From Echiichthys vipera (lineage: Eukaryota > Chordata > Actinopteri > Perciformes > Trachinidae): a DNA stretch of 64,000 bases. Position numbers and translations under genes: made by a program. Below the pieces are notes generated by a model. The model made no database searches. It had not been told where the DNA came from and worked only from the letters and a program-made list of their open reading frames with translations. The DNA is taken from positions 47,961,281 to 48,025,280 of the forward strand of contig OY829645.1 in the NCBI GenBank assembly GCA_963691815.1. The letters are read 5' to 3'. Positions 51,466 through 62,309 of this stretch are shown piece after piece. Numbering within the stretch: the first letter of the stretch is position 1; each line of letters starts with the position of its first letter.

Positions 51466-52600
51466 ATTTTTTTATTTATTTTTTAACAGTTTAACATTTC
51501 ATATTTGTAATAAAGATGTTTTTATGGTTGATCAGAGCTGTTTCCGGTTGTGGATAAATAAATGAATGAACAAAAGAATAGTCAGCTGTTTAAGTACAAT
51601 TACTGTCTTTTAGTGATGTACTGATGACTCTTCCTTTGTTGTTGTTGTTGATTAAGTGTTTGAACTGAGTTTGTTTTCAGGTTTTCTGGATGTTGTTGTT
51701 GTTGTTGTTTCAAAATTTCAGACAATTGCAAAACAGGACATTAACTATGTGACGTCACAGAAACCCCTCTGCGACACAGCAGCGTTACCGTGGAAACGGA
51801 AACTTCCGCTCGGAGAATAGGAAAAACAAACAGTTGTTTTAGTGATTTTTGTTTTTTATTATCATAACTACAGAACAAAAAACAAATATCCACTCATTTT
51901 TGTTTTTTAATATTCGTTTGTGATGAAAATCCAACGACCCAAAGAAACACGGACCGTTCACGAGGAGCCAAAATGGCGGCGTCCTTAGGGGAGCCTGCGC
52001 CACTGAGCAGCTTTCCATAGGAATGAATGGGGCGCCATTTTGTGTCCGCTGTCCGTTCTTGTTTCTATGTCCATGAGAGAGAGAGAGAGCTGCTTTTTGG
52101 CAACAGAAGGTCAAGATGGCGGCTCCCGTGGTTGGATTCAACGTTAGGATAAAGAGGAAAACAGCCGAGAATCCTCTTAAGTGGCCAAATGGATTCTAAC
52201 CCGTGCTGAATCCAGAACCGCGTCCAAGAAGAACAAGAAGGCAAATCTACGACAAGGTCCACTTTGGATGGGACCTCATCTGCATCAATAACAGACACTA
52301 ACAGCACGTATACAGCTGACTGTTACTTTGGTTATTCAGTCATTAAATAAAATATATATAATAATGATAACAGAACAGCCCAGAGCTAGATATGAAAGGC
52401 GTTATATGCAATGTTTAATCTACTGTAAAATCCCTTTGATCCATAATTTCTCACAAAGGTTGATTCAGTTGATCTCAGGACCATCCTGACCATTCACTCA
52501 CTCAATATTAAGAATATTTACTGTATAGTTTTTGCACAATTCTGCTCCAAAGTCTCCTCTTGGATTGATACAAGGCATTAATTGCAATATTTAACCTACT
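51466..52600 (-). mobile_element. element D, copy 3 (long form, reverse)
   Basis: Outer arm at 51480-51620 (GTAATAAAGATGTTTTTATGG, GTCAGCTGTTTAAGTAC), core at 51960-52140 in reverse, TCTACGACAAGGTCCACTTTGG, GATGGGACCTCATC, and the second outer arm CAGCTGACTGTTACTTTGG. 52390-52560 is the reverse complement of the subrepeat at 60226-60405, so the full element extends to about 52600. Confidence 0.8.
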
Positions 52601-52842
52601 TTTTAGATTTCATATTTTTAATGAACGAATAAACAAAAGAATAGTCAGCTGTACAAGTAATGATAAAGTCTTTTATTGATGTAGATGACACATTATTTTG
52701 TACACACAAATATGTATGCTATACGTATATTTAGAGTTATATATCAAAGTAATTTTTTCTTTCTTTGAATCAGAAATATTTTTTTATTTCATCTTTAGCT
52801 CTGGGCTGTTCTGTTATTCCTTGTTTTATATATATATATATT
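52601..52842. other. AT-rich arm-like sequence
   Basis: GAATAGTCAGCTGTACAAG and AGTCTTTTATTGATGTAGATG repeat the outer arm of element D, then AT-rich sequence follows. Confidence 0.5.
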
Positions 52843-52915
52843 CTCTGTTTGTCTCTATGTGCCCTGAGACTGGCGTCATGTCCAGGGTGTACCCCGCCTC
52901 ACGCCCGATGTATTC
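52843..52915 (-). mobile_element. repeat family C fragment fused into element D
   Basis: GTTTGTCTCTATGTGCCCTG...GGGTGTACCCCGCCTCACG is the reverse of family C. It joins directly to the inner part of element D. Confidence 0.8.
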
Positions 52916-53380
52916 AGCCCGGGTTAGAATCCATTTGGCCACTTAAGAGGATTCTCGGCTGTTTTCCTCTTTATCCTAACGTTGAATCCAACCACGGGAG
53001 CCGCCATCTTGACCTTCTGTTGCCAAAAAGCAGCTCTCTCTCTCTCTCATGGACATAGAAACAAGAACGGACAGCGGACACAAAATGGCGCCCCATTCAT
53101 TCCTATGGAAAGCTGCTCAGTGGCGCAGGCTCCCCTAAGGACGCCGCCATTTTGGCTCCTCGTGAACGCGGGAGGACTTTTCTACTGCAAATCTACGAGA
53201 AGGTGAACTTTGGATGTGACGTCATCTACATCACTAAAAGACAGTAATTGAACTGAAACAGCTGACTATTCTTTTGTTCATTCATTCATTTATCCACAAC
53301 CGGAAACAGCACTGATCAACCATAAAAACATCTTTATTACAAATATGAAATGTTAAACTGTTAAAAACATAAATTAAAAT
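52916..53380 (+). mobile_element. element D, copy 4 (short form)
   Basis: CAGCCCGGGTTAGAATCCAT to the right arm ACATCACTAAAAGACAGTAA, TCCACAACCGGAAACAGCAC; same right part as copy 1. The left arm is replaced by a family C fragment. Confidence 0.8.
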
Positions 53381-53436
53381 AAATGTTTTAATTCATAACA
53401 AGAGACAACAGAACAGCCCAGATATATAATATGATT

Positions 53437-53448
53437 ATTATATGATGC

Positions 53449-53510
<62 letters not shown>
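53437..53510. repeat. TA microsatellite
   Basis: Long (TA)n run after AATATGATTATTATATGATGC. Confidence 0.97.
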
Positions 53511-54055
53511 TATGTACATTATTTGCCGTATTGTTCTCCTGGGTCGTGGTTGTGTATTCAGCACCCGTCTCTGTGCCAGAGCCAGATCTCAGGGTGATTT
53601 AGTGTGTGCTAATGATGACAGTGACCCATTCAACAGGTGCAGTAATGACAGAAAGACTCAGCATCAGTGTGTTTTTAGAGGATTCACTCAGAGTCCTTCT
53701 CTGTCTGTCCACTAGAGGGCAACGACCTCAACAAACATGGTGCAGCTCCACAAGAAAGGATTTCAATGAATCTGATGTTGTTTGATGTCAAAGAGCTCAA
53801 CAGGACACAAGATGAGTCCAGCAGACACAGAAACACAGGGGACGCACATTAAGACCAGTGTTTATTAAGAGACCGAGGATCAAAAGGGTCGAGAGCGTTC
53901 ACAACCTTTACAACAAACACACAAGAAGAAGAAGAAGAAGAAGAAGTACAGTAGAATTATCTCAAAGTGCAGACTTTAAACAATAAACACATATAAAAAC
54001 AAGTCAAATGGCTGAGAACTGGATCTTTATATGGAGCATTTTCTGGTATTAAGAG
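53511..54055. other. unassigned sequence
   Basis: A 67-codon plus frame at 53512-53715 has no recognised domain. A GAA-triplet run lies at 53928-53946. Nothing else supported. Confidence 0.4.
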
Positions 54056-54410
54056 GCGAAACGGTGGGGTGGTGGTTAGCACTGTCGTCTCACAGTGAGA
54101 GGGTTCCTGGTTCTGGGTCCCTTCTGTGTGGAGTTTGCATGTTCTCCCCGTGTCTGCGTGGGTTTTCTCCGGGTTCTCCGGTTTCCTCCCACAGTCCAAA
54201 GACGTGCAGGTGTTGGGTTCATTGATGACTCTAAATCACCCGTAGGTGTGAATGGTTGTCTGTCTCTGTTCGTCTCTATGTGTCCTGTGATAGACTGGCG
54301 TCCTGTCCAGGGTGTACCCCGCCTCACGCCCGATGTCAGCTGGGATCGGCTCCAGCCCCACCACCACCACCCCGACAGGGACAAGAGGCTGAAAATGAAT
54401 GAATGAATTC
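54056..54410 (-). mobile_element. repeat family C, copy 5 (reverse)
   Basis: GTGGTGGTTAGCACTGTCG to GAATGAATGAATT tail, complete and reversed. Confidence 0.88.
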
Positions 54411-54889
54411 CTGGTATTTAGGACACAAAGTGCTTCTTTGTCCCAAAGTGACTAAACTCCTGAGGTTTGACCTGATGTCAGTGGACGAGCATCTTGTTTT
54501 TACACATTAAAGACCAGGACAAAGTGATGATGAGCTGCAGCTCCACTGAACGGCTTTGAAATGTGAACAACCACAGGCTCCTGACGACTTTCTAAGGGGG
54601 GAACCTTTGCTTTGATGGCTAAGATGACCCGTTCAATGGGTCAAATCAGAATAAATAAAAAGGTCAGAAAGTTAACTTGACAGTGAACCGTTGAATTCTT
54701 AAATGTGGTTTCCTGTTCAACCACTCGATGGCAACACCAGCCGTTAAAAAATCATTTGGTTCCACAATAAAACACTTCCAGCGTGGCCATCAACAGACAC
54801 ATTGTCATCTACTGGTTAAATCGCTGCTAACACAGTTTACTGTTCGAAAACAAGAAAAACAAACAAGAAAAAACCCAATTTTTTAAAAT
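54411..54889. other. unassigned sequence
   Basis: No frames or repeats recognised. Confidence 0.4.
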
Positions 54890-55514
54890 TTAGTTTATTT
54901 AACAGGGACAATGCACGGCTCTCAGTCGTACCAGAATTAGCTCCTCGCTAAATTTCATCTGTAGTCCCTGGGCAAGAACAAATAACATAAATCTAACACA
55001 GACAAGCAACAACAATAACATGGTTTCACACTCTTTAAAACACAATACAACACAACAGGAATACAATAACAATGTTAAAACACAACAAAACAATGTTAAG
55101 ATACAAAAAGATTACAAAATAGTGAGTTAATGTTTGAATTTATGGTTGGTGGGTGCATCATTGAGTAGATTTAAGCCATGATTTGATCTTAGATTTAAAA
55201 CCAGTAAATGTTCTAATGTCTCTGATCTCATTTGGTGCAGAGCTCCAATAATTAGTGGCTCTGACTGAAGAGGCTGAGCTGCCAGATTCAGTACGTCTGT
55301 GCACAGTCACCTCTGCGAGTCGTCCTTGTTCTCTTGCTGTCTGCGCGCAGTGATATGAACTCTTTTAACGGAGGAGCGGACAGATTCTGGATCACCCTGT
55401 ACACTTAACTAACATCGGCAAGACACACTACCTTTTCAAAAGTCAAGAGTTTGTGCTTTTAAATGATGTTGCCGTGATGATGACTTGATGGCTTTTTGTC
55501 TAATACCTTGATAA
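54890..55514 (-). mobile_element. LINE 3-prime fragment
   Basis: AATTTAGTTTATTTAACAGG...GACAATGCACGG...GTAGTCCCTGGGCAAGAAC with AAC/ATA-rich sequence, then a reverse-coding stretch (GGTGCAGAGCTCCAATAATT, GGATCACCCTGTACAC) typical of a LINE C-terminal region. No intact frame. Confidence 0.5.
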
Positions 55515-56285
55515 GATCTTTACATTGGAGAATCAAAACAACCACTGCTTAAACGCACGGCCCAACACAGGAGAGCTAACTCCTCAGGCCTGGACTCGGC
55601 TGTCCACTTACACCTCAAGGAGAAAGCCCACTCCTTTGATGACAGCAACGTCCAAATCCTGGACAGAGAGGACAGATGGTTTGAAAGAGGAGTAAAAGAA
55701 GCATCTATGTAAAAGTGAAGAAACCCTCGCTAAACAGAGGAGGGGGTCTGAGACACCACTTATCTCCAATTTACAATGCTGCCCTTTCATCCCTTCCCAG
55801 GAGATTCAACAATCTAACCTCAAAGGACAACTGTTCACAAACGGCCTCCTGTGACCCCAACGACTGTCGTTCAGACTCAATAGAGCACTAACCAAGTCGA
55901 AACCAACTGCCCACCAACGACTGTCACTCTAACGACGGGCGTGGGCACTTGGAGCACAAAGGGTGTCAGTGACATCATCGGCCTTGTGAGAGGTTTAAAT
56001 ACCTGGATCTCCACACCAGTTAGTTGGACCAGTCCCAGCATGGTCCTGGTCCTGGTCCTGGTCCTGGTCCAGTCCCAGCCTGGTCCTGGTCCTGGTCCTG
56101 GTCCAGTCCCAGCCTGGTCCTGGTCCTGGTCCTGGTCCTGGTCCTGGTCAGATGCGTACATGAACTGATGAAGCCTCTTGGATGAGAGGTGAAACGTCTT
56201 CCTGACAAACAACCAGTCCAGTTGTTTTTGACTGAAATTGCTTTGAGGATAACGACGACCTGGACGAATGAGAACATTCACAGGC
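55515..56285 (+). pseudogene. Penelope-like element, GIY-YIG endonuclease part and 3-prime tail
   Basis: The plus frame near 55515-55720 encodes the LYIGES motif, followed by KRTAQHRRANSSG, SAVHLHLKEKAHSFDDSNVQ and ILDREDRWFERGVKEA. This is the C-terminal GIY-YIG-type endonuclease module of Penelope-like retroelements. A stop follows early (55711). The tail contains TCCTGG hexamers and the GAAGCCTCTTGGATGAGAGG block found four times in the window. Confidence 0.85.
56035..56150. repeat. TCCTGG hexamer VNTR in Penelope-like tail
   Basis: Runs of TCCTGG separated by CAGTCCCAGCCTGG spacers, as at 18918-18990. Confidence 0.93.
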
Positions 56286-56595
56286 TCTAATACCTTGAGT
56301 TTCCCTGCAGCAGCTGAGCCTCTGAGTCTGTGGCAAATGCCGTGAACGCGCCTCTGGTGGCAGATAAATGTCATTACTGCGATAAATGGCACTTCACCAC
56401 CTCCTGGTGTGTTTTTGGCATTAGCAGTCATTTACAAAGGCCAATAACTGAACACAACATAAAGTTCAGATGCAGAAAGGATTCATTATTGTCTAACAAC
56501 ACAAACCTGAACCAAAACAACAACAGGGTCCGATGGGTTGGTGAAAATAAGAATAACTGGGGCTCTGGCCGACCACACGATGGGCCGTCAGACCA
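56286..56595. other. unassigned sequence
   Basis: A 91-codon plus frame (56330-56605) shows no recognised domain, apart from a HYC...KWHF segment that is too weak to name. Confidence 0.35.
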
Positions 56596-56925
56596 GAGAC
56601 TCTGAGCTCTAGAGACCCTGAGCTCCAGAGACTCTGAGCTGCAGAGACCCTGAGCTCCAGAGACCCTGAGCTCCAGAGACTCTGAGCTCCAGAGACCCTG
56701 AGCTCCAGAGACTCTGAGCTCCAGAGACTCTGAGCTCCAGAGACCCTGAGCTCCAGAGACGCTGAGCTCCAGAGACACTGAGCTCCAGAGACTCTGAGCT
56801 CCAGAGACGCTGAGCTCTAGAGACTCTGAGCTCCAGAGACTCTGAGCTCCAGAGACTCTGAGCTCCAGAGACTCTGAGCTCCAGAGACCCTGAGCTACAG
56901 AGACTCTGAGCTCCAGAGATACTGA
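56596..56925. repeat. 16-bp minisatellite, about 21 copies
   Basis: Unit AGAGACTCTGAGCTCC with C/T and G/C variants. Every unit holds the palindrome GAGCTC. The minus frame is open through the array and reads SLELRVSGAQ-type repeats; it is not a gene. Confidence 0.95.
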
Positions 56926-56926
56926 T

Positions 56927-57215
56927 CGGGCAGCAGCTTTAGCAGTGGACCCCAAACTTCCCTTTCCGGGCCACATTAACCAGCTCTAACTGGGGGATCC
57001 TGAGGCGTTCCCAGGCCAGTGTGGAGATCTAATCTCTGCACCTGGTCCTGGGTCTTCCCCGAGGCCTCCTCCCAGCTGGACGTGCCTGGAACACCTCCCT
57101 AGGGAGGCGCCCAGGGTTCATCTTTACCAGATGATCCTGAACCACCTCAACTGGCTCCTTTCAACACAAAGGAGCAGCGGCTCTACTCCGAGTTCCTCAC
57201 GGATGCTGAACTTCT
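56927..57215 (-). mobile_element. LINE family E, copy 3
   Basis: GGCAGCAGCTTTAGCAGTGG, CCAGGCCAGTGTGGAGATCT and GGAGGCGCCCAGGGTTCATC, colinear with 44465-44755. Confidence 0.85.
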
Positions 57216-57451
57216 GTCACAAAAGGAGCAATAAAAGTATTAAGGAGGGCAGTTTGATCATTTAATGGTCTCTAATCTGGTCCCTGGGGCTGGACCTGCA
57301 CATTCACATATTTGTTAGATGAGTCAGCATTTAGTTTTTAATGTTATAACTTTTTTCATCCGTAATAATGAAGTTAATAATAAGTTTAATTTGATTTGAT
57401 TTAGTTTCGTTTAATTTGTTTTGATTTAATTAAGTTTAATTTAATTAATTA
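57216..57451. other. AT-rich spacer
   Basis: TTTAATTTGATTTGATTTAG pentamer-like repeats near 57380-57440; no coding. Confidence 0.5.
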
Positions 57452-57582
57452 AACGGGGGAATTGTTGGGTCTCTGTAAATCATAAATAAGTCATAGAGTG
57501 TGGTCTTTACCTACTCTGTAAAGTGTCCTGAGATAACTTTGGTTATGATTTGGCACTGTAAATAAAACTGAATAGAATTGAA
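57452..57582 (+). mobile_element. LINE family F tail
   Basis: CGGGGGAATTGTTGGGTCTC to AAATAAAACTGAATAGAATTG, the short tail alone. Confidence 0.85.
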
Positions 57583-57656
57583 GGAATGAAGCCAAATGTC
57601 TCAGGTGTGGTGCTGAAAGACTCCTGCAGCTGAAGCTCCAACGATGCTCCTCAGGA

Positions 57657-59803
57657 GAGTCCTGCAACTACAGGCTACAGACTACAGACTGCAGACTACA
57701 GACTGCAGACTACAGACTACAGACTGCAGACTACAGACTGCAGACTACAGACTGGAGACTACAGACTACAGACTGCAGACTACAGACTACAGACTGGAGA
57801 CTACAGACTACAGACTGCAGACTACAGACTACAGACTACAGACTACAGACTGGAGACTACAGACTACAGACTGCAGACTACAGACTACAGACTACAGACT
57901 GCAGACTGCAGACTGGAGACTACAGACTGGAGACTGGAGACTACAGACTGCAGACTACAGACTGCAGACTACAGACTACAGACTACAGACTACAGACTGG
58001 AGACTACAGACTACAGACTGCAGACTACAGACTACAGACTACAGACTGGAGACTACAGACTGCAGACTGCAGACTGCAGACTACAGACTACAGACTGCAG
58101 ACTACAGACTACAGACTGGAGACTACAGACTGCAGACTGCAGACTGCAGACTACAGACTACAGACTACAGACTGGAGACTACAGACTGCAGACTACAGAC
58201 TACAGACTGCAGACTACAGACTACAGACTGCAGACTACAGACTGGAGACTACAGACTGCAGACTACAGACTGCAGACTACAGACTGCAGACTACAGACTA
58301 CAGACTGCAGACTACAGACTGGAGACTACAGACTACAGACTGCAGACTACAGACTGCAGACTACAGACAGGAGACTACAGACTACAGACTACAGACTGCA
58401 GACTGCAGACTACAGACTACTAACTGGAGACTGGAGACTACAGACTGGAGACTACAGACTACAGACTACAGACTACAGACTGCAGACTGCAGACTACAGA
58501 CTACAGACTGCAGACTACAGACTGCAGACTACAGACTGGAGACTACAGACTACAGACTGCAGACTACAGACTACAGACTGCAGACTACAGACTACAGACT
58601 GCAGACTACAGACTGCAGACTACAGACTGGAGACTACAGACTACAGACTGCAGACTACAGACTACAGACTACAGACTGCAGACTGGAGACTACAGACTGG
58701 AGACTACAGACTACAGACTGCAGACTACAGACTACAGACTACAGACTGCAGACTGGAGACTACAGACTGCAGACTGCAGACTACAGACTACAGACTACAG
58801 ACTACAGACTGGAGACTACAGACTGCAGACTGCAGACTGCAGACTGCAGACTACAGACTACAGACTGGAGACTACAGACTGCAGACTACAGACTGCAGAC
58901 TACAGACTACAGACTGCAGACTACAGACTGGAGACTACAGACTGCAGCCTACAGACTGCAGACTACAGACTGCAGACTACAGACTGCAGACTACAGACTG
59001 GAGACTACAGACTACAGACTACAGACTGCAGACTACAGACTGCAGACTACAGACTGGAGACTACAGACTACAGACTACAGACTGCAGACTGCAGACTACA
59101 GACTACAGACTACTAACTGGAGACTGGAGACTACAGACTGGAGACTACAGACTACAGACTACAGACTGCAGACTGCAGACTACAGACTACAGACTGCAGA
59201 CTACAGACTGCAGACTACAGACTGGAGACTACAGACTACAGACTGCAGACTACAGACTGCAGACTGCAGACTACAGACTACAGACTACAGACTACAGACT
59301 GGAGACTACAGACTACAGACTACAGACTGCAGACTACAGACTACTAACTGGAGACTGGAGACTACAGACTACAGACTGCAGACTACAGACTACAGACTGC
59401 AGACTGCAGACTACAGACTGGAGACTACAGACTACAGACTGCAGACTACAGACTGCAGACTACAGACTGGAGACTACAGACTACAGACTGCAGACTACAG
59501 ACTGCAGACTACTAACTGGAGACTGGAGACTACAGACTACAGACTACAGACTGCAGACTACAGACTACAGACTGCAGACTGCAGACTACAGACTGGAGAC
59601 TACAGACTACAGACTGCAGACTACAGACTGCAGACTGCAGACTACAGACTGCAGACTGCAGACTACAGACTGGAGACTACAGACTACAGACTGCAGACTA
59701 CAGTCTGCAGTCTGCAGACTACAGACTGCAGACTACAGACTGGAGACTACAGACTACAGACTGGAGACTACAGACTGCAGACTGGAGACTACAGACTACA
59801 GAC
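57657..59803. repeat. heptamer minisatellite of three unit types
   Basis: About 306 units of 7 bp, almost all ACTACAG, ACTGCAG or ACTGGAG. The plus frames are open for up to 259 codons as TDYRLQ-type repeats and are not genes. Rare variant units (ACTAACTGG) at 58421, 59114, 59345 and 59513 keep the 7-bp phase. Confidence 0.97.
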
Positions 59804-61165
59804 GGCCCTCTGCTGGATCATAAGACAAACTACATCAAACACTCTGATGCTCTAATTAGAGACTTTACATTTGGAAATGTAACTTAACTTATGATCTGTT
59901 CACATTTCACATCAAAAGTCACAAATTCACATGAAACTCTCTATTGTTTAGTTCCTGTAATAATAAGAAAAGAGCATTTCAGGAGCTTTTGTCAGAAATT
60001 ATGGATAAAAAGTGGTTTTACACATTAATAAAACTGTTCATTTTACACTTAATTTTGTACATAACATCTTTTTCTGTGCTGAATAAGGAACTTTTAGGCA
60101 GAATATCTCAAAAACTTACAGTAAATATGCTTATTATTGAGGGAGTGAATGGTCAGGATGGTCCTCAGATCAACTGTATCAACCTTTGTGAGAATTTAGT
60201 GATTAAAGGGATTTTACAGTAGATTAAATATGGCATATAACGCCTTTTTCAGTGCAAAATAAGGAACTTATAGGAAGAATTTCTCAAAAACAACAAGTAA
60301 ATATGCTTAATATTAAGGGAGGGAATATTCAGGATGTTTCTCAAATCAACTGTATCAACCTTTGTAAGAATTTATGGATTTTACAGTAGACTAAATATTG
60401 CACAGAAAGCCTTTTGTCTTTAGCTCTGTGCTGTTCTGTTGTCCTTATTATATATATTTTATTTAATGAGTGAATAACCAAAGTAACAGTCAGCTGTATA
60501 AGTGCTGTTAGTGTCTGTTATTGATGCAGATGAGGTCCCATCCAAAGTGGACCTTGTCGTAGATTCGCCTTCTTGTTCTTCTTGGACGCGGTTCTGGATT
60601 CAGCACGGGTTAGAATCCATTTGGCCACTTAAGAGGATTCTCGGCTGTTTTCCTCTTTATCCTAACGTTGAATCCAACCACGGGAGCCGCCATCTTGACC
60701 TTCTGTTGCCAAAAAGCAGCTCTCTCTCTCTCTCATGGACATAGAAACAAGAACGGACAGCGGACACAAAATGGCGCCCCATTCATTCCTATGGAAAGCT
60801 GCTCAGTGGCGCAGGCTCCCCTAAGGACGCCGCCATTTTGGCTCCTCGTGAACGGTCCGTGTTTCTTTGGGTCGTTGGATTTTCATCACAAACGGATTTT
60901 AAAAACACAAACTAGTGATTATTTGATTTCTGTTTTGTAGTTATGATAATAAAAACTTTAGTCATTGTTCATATTCTCCGAGCGGAAGTCCCCGTTTCCA
61001 CGGTAACGCATCTGTGAGGACGCTGCTGTGTCACGGAGGGATTTCTGTGACGTCACATGGTTAAGGTCCTGTTAAGGTATGGATCATTGTTGTTGGAACA
61101 CTAGCTTGTTGTTGTTGTTGTTGCCATAGCTACGGTAAACATCCAGGAAACGTCAGTGACAGAGT
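59804..61165 (+). mobile_element. element D, copy 5, with duplicated outer arm
   Basis: The left outer arm contains two related blocks of about 175 bp (60050-60225 and 60226-60405) sharing TAAGGAACTT, AATATGCTTA, CAACTGTATCAACCTTTG and GATTTTACAGTAGA. Then GTCAGCTGTATAAGTGCTG, GATGAGGTCCCATCCAAAGT, the core and GTGAACGGTCCGTGTTTCTT, and the right part with TTG triplets and CCATAGCTACGGTAAACAT. A 92-codon frame at 59944-60222 has no domain. The left limit is uncertain. Confidence 0.7.
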
Positions 61166-61167
61166 AA

Positions 61168-61575
61168 CATTATTATTATTATTATTATTGGTATTATTAT
61201 TATTGTTATTATTGTTATTATTATTATTATTATTGTTATTATTGGTATTATTATTGTTATTATTGTTATTATTATTAATATTATTATTGTTGTTATTATT
61301 ATTATTGTTATTATTATTATTGTTATTATTATTATTAATATTATTATAATATTATTATTGTTGTTATTATTATTAATATTATTATTGTTGTTATTATTAT
61401 TGTTATTATTATTGTTATTATTATTATTATTATTAATATTATTATTATTAATATTATTATTATTGTTGTTATTATTATTGTTATTATTATTGTTATTATT
61501 ATTATTATTATTATTATGAATATTATTATAATATTATTATTGTTGTTATTATTATTGTTATTATTATTATTATTG
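61168..61575. repeat. TTA/TTG trinucleotide microsatellite
   Basis: About 400 bp of TTATTATTG triplets with a few breaks; an expansion of the triplet end of element D copy 5. Confidence 0.96.
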
Positions 61576-61641
61576 TTGAGGAGGAAGAGGAGGGAGCGGT
61601 CAGTCAAACATCTCTGTCTCTCTGCATCAATGACGATGACT

Positions 61642-61647
61642 CACACA

Positions 61648-61710
<63 letters not shown>
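61642..61710. repeat. CA microsatellite
   Basis: (CA)n with one CATA break. Confidence 0.98.
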
Positions 61711-61715
<5 letters not shown>

Positions 61716-62300
61716 AGACACTTTAATAAACAAATAAAATGTGAGAAACTAATCGATTTATATGATCAATGAATGTGTTTGTTGCTTTTTACTTTCAATA
61801 GTTTATATTAAAAATAAGGCAAAATGATAACAATAATTATAATAATGTGTAATAATAAATATAATAATATTAATGTGTAATAATAAATATAATAATAATG
61901 TAATAATAAAAATCATAAAAATTATAATAACAATAATGTCATAATAATAATAAAAATAATAATGTGTAATAATAACAAATAATGAAACTTATAATAATAA
62001 TAATGTGTAATAATAATAAAAAAGAACAATAATTATAACTTGTAATAATAAAAATAAAATAAAATTATAATAATAAAAATGTGTAATAATAAATGTGATA
62101 ATATTATTAGAGGAGTGGGAATCATCGCTCTGTCACTTTGGGTTTTTAAAACTTCAGGTTTTCTGTTGAAGACTAAAACGTTTCTTTAATCTAAGAACAA
62201 AGATTTGGACCGAAACACTCGTGTTAAAGACTTGAATTCAACCAGAGGACACGGTGCTCTGCTTTAAACTAGCACACCAGTGAAGAACCAAGAAGCAGCA
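61711..62300. other. AT-rich upstream region
   Basis: AATAATAA-rich sequence to about 62105 and then unique sequence before the coding region at 62310. No clear TATA box or CpG-rich promoter was recognised. Confidence 0.5.
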
Positions 62301-62309
62301 ACAGACGTC

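Noticed and set aside
51839..52307. Conserved frames of element D as a protein family
   Set aside because: Frames are conserved only because the DNA copies are nearly identical; they are short, overlapping on both strands and low in coding character.
56596..59803. CRISPR-like array
   Set aside because: Units are contiguous with no unique spacers and the context is a vertebrate genome.
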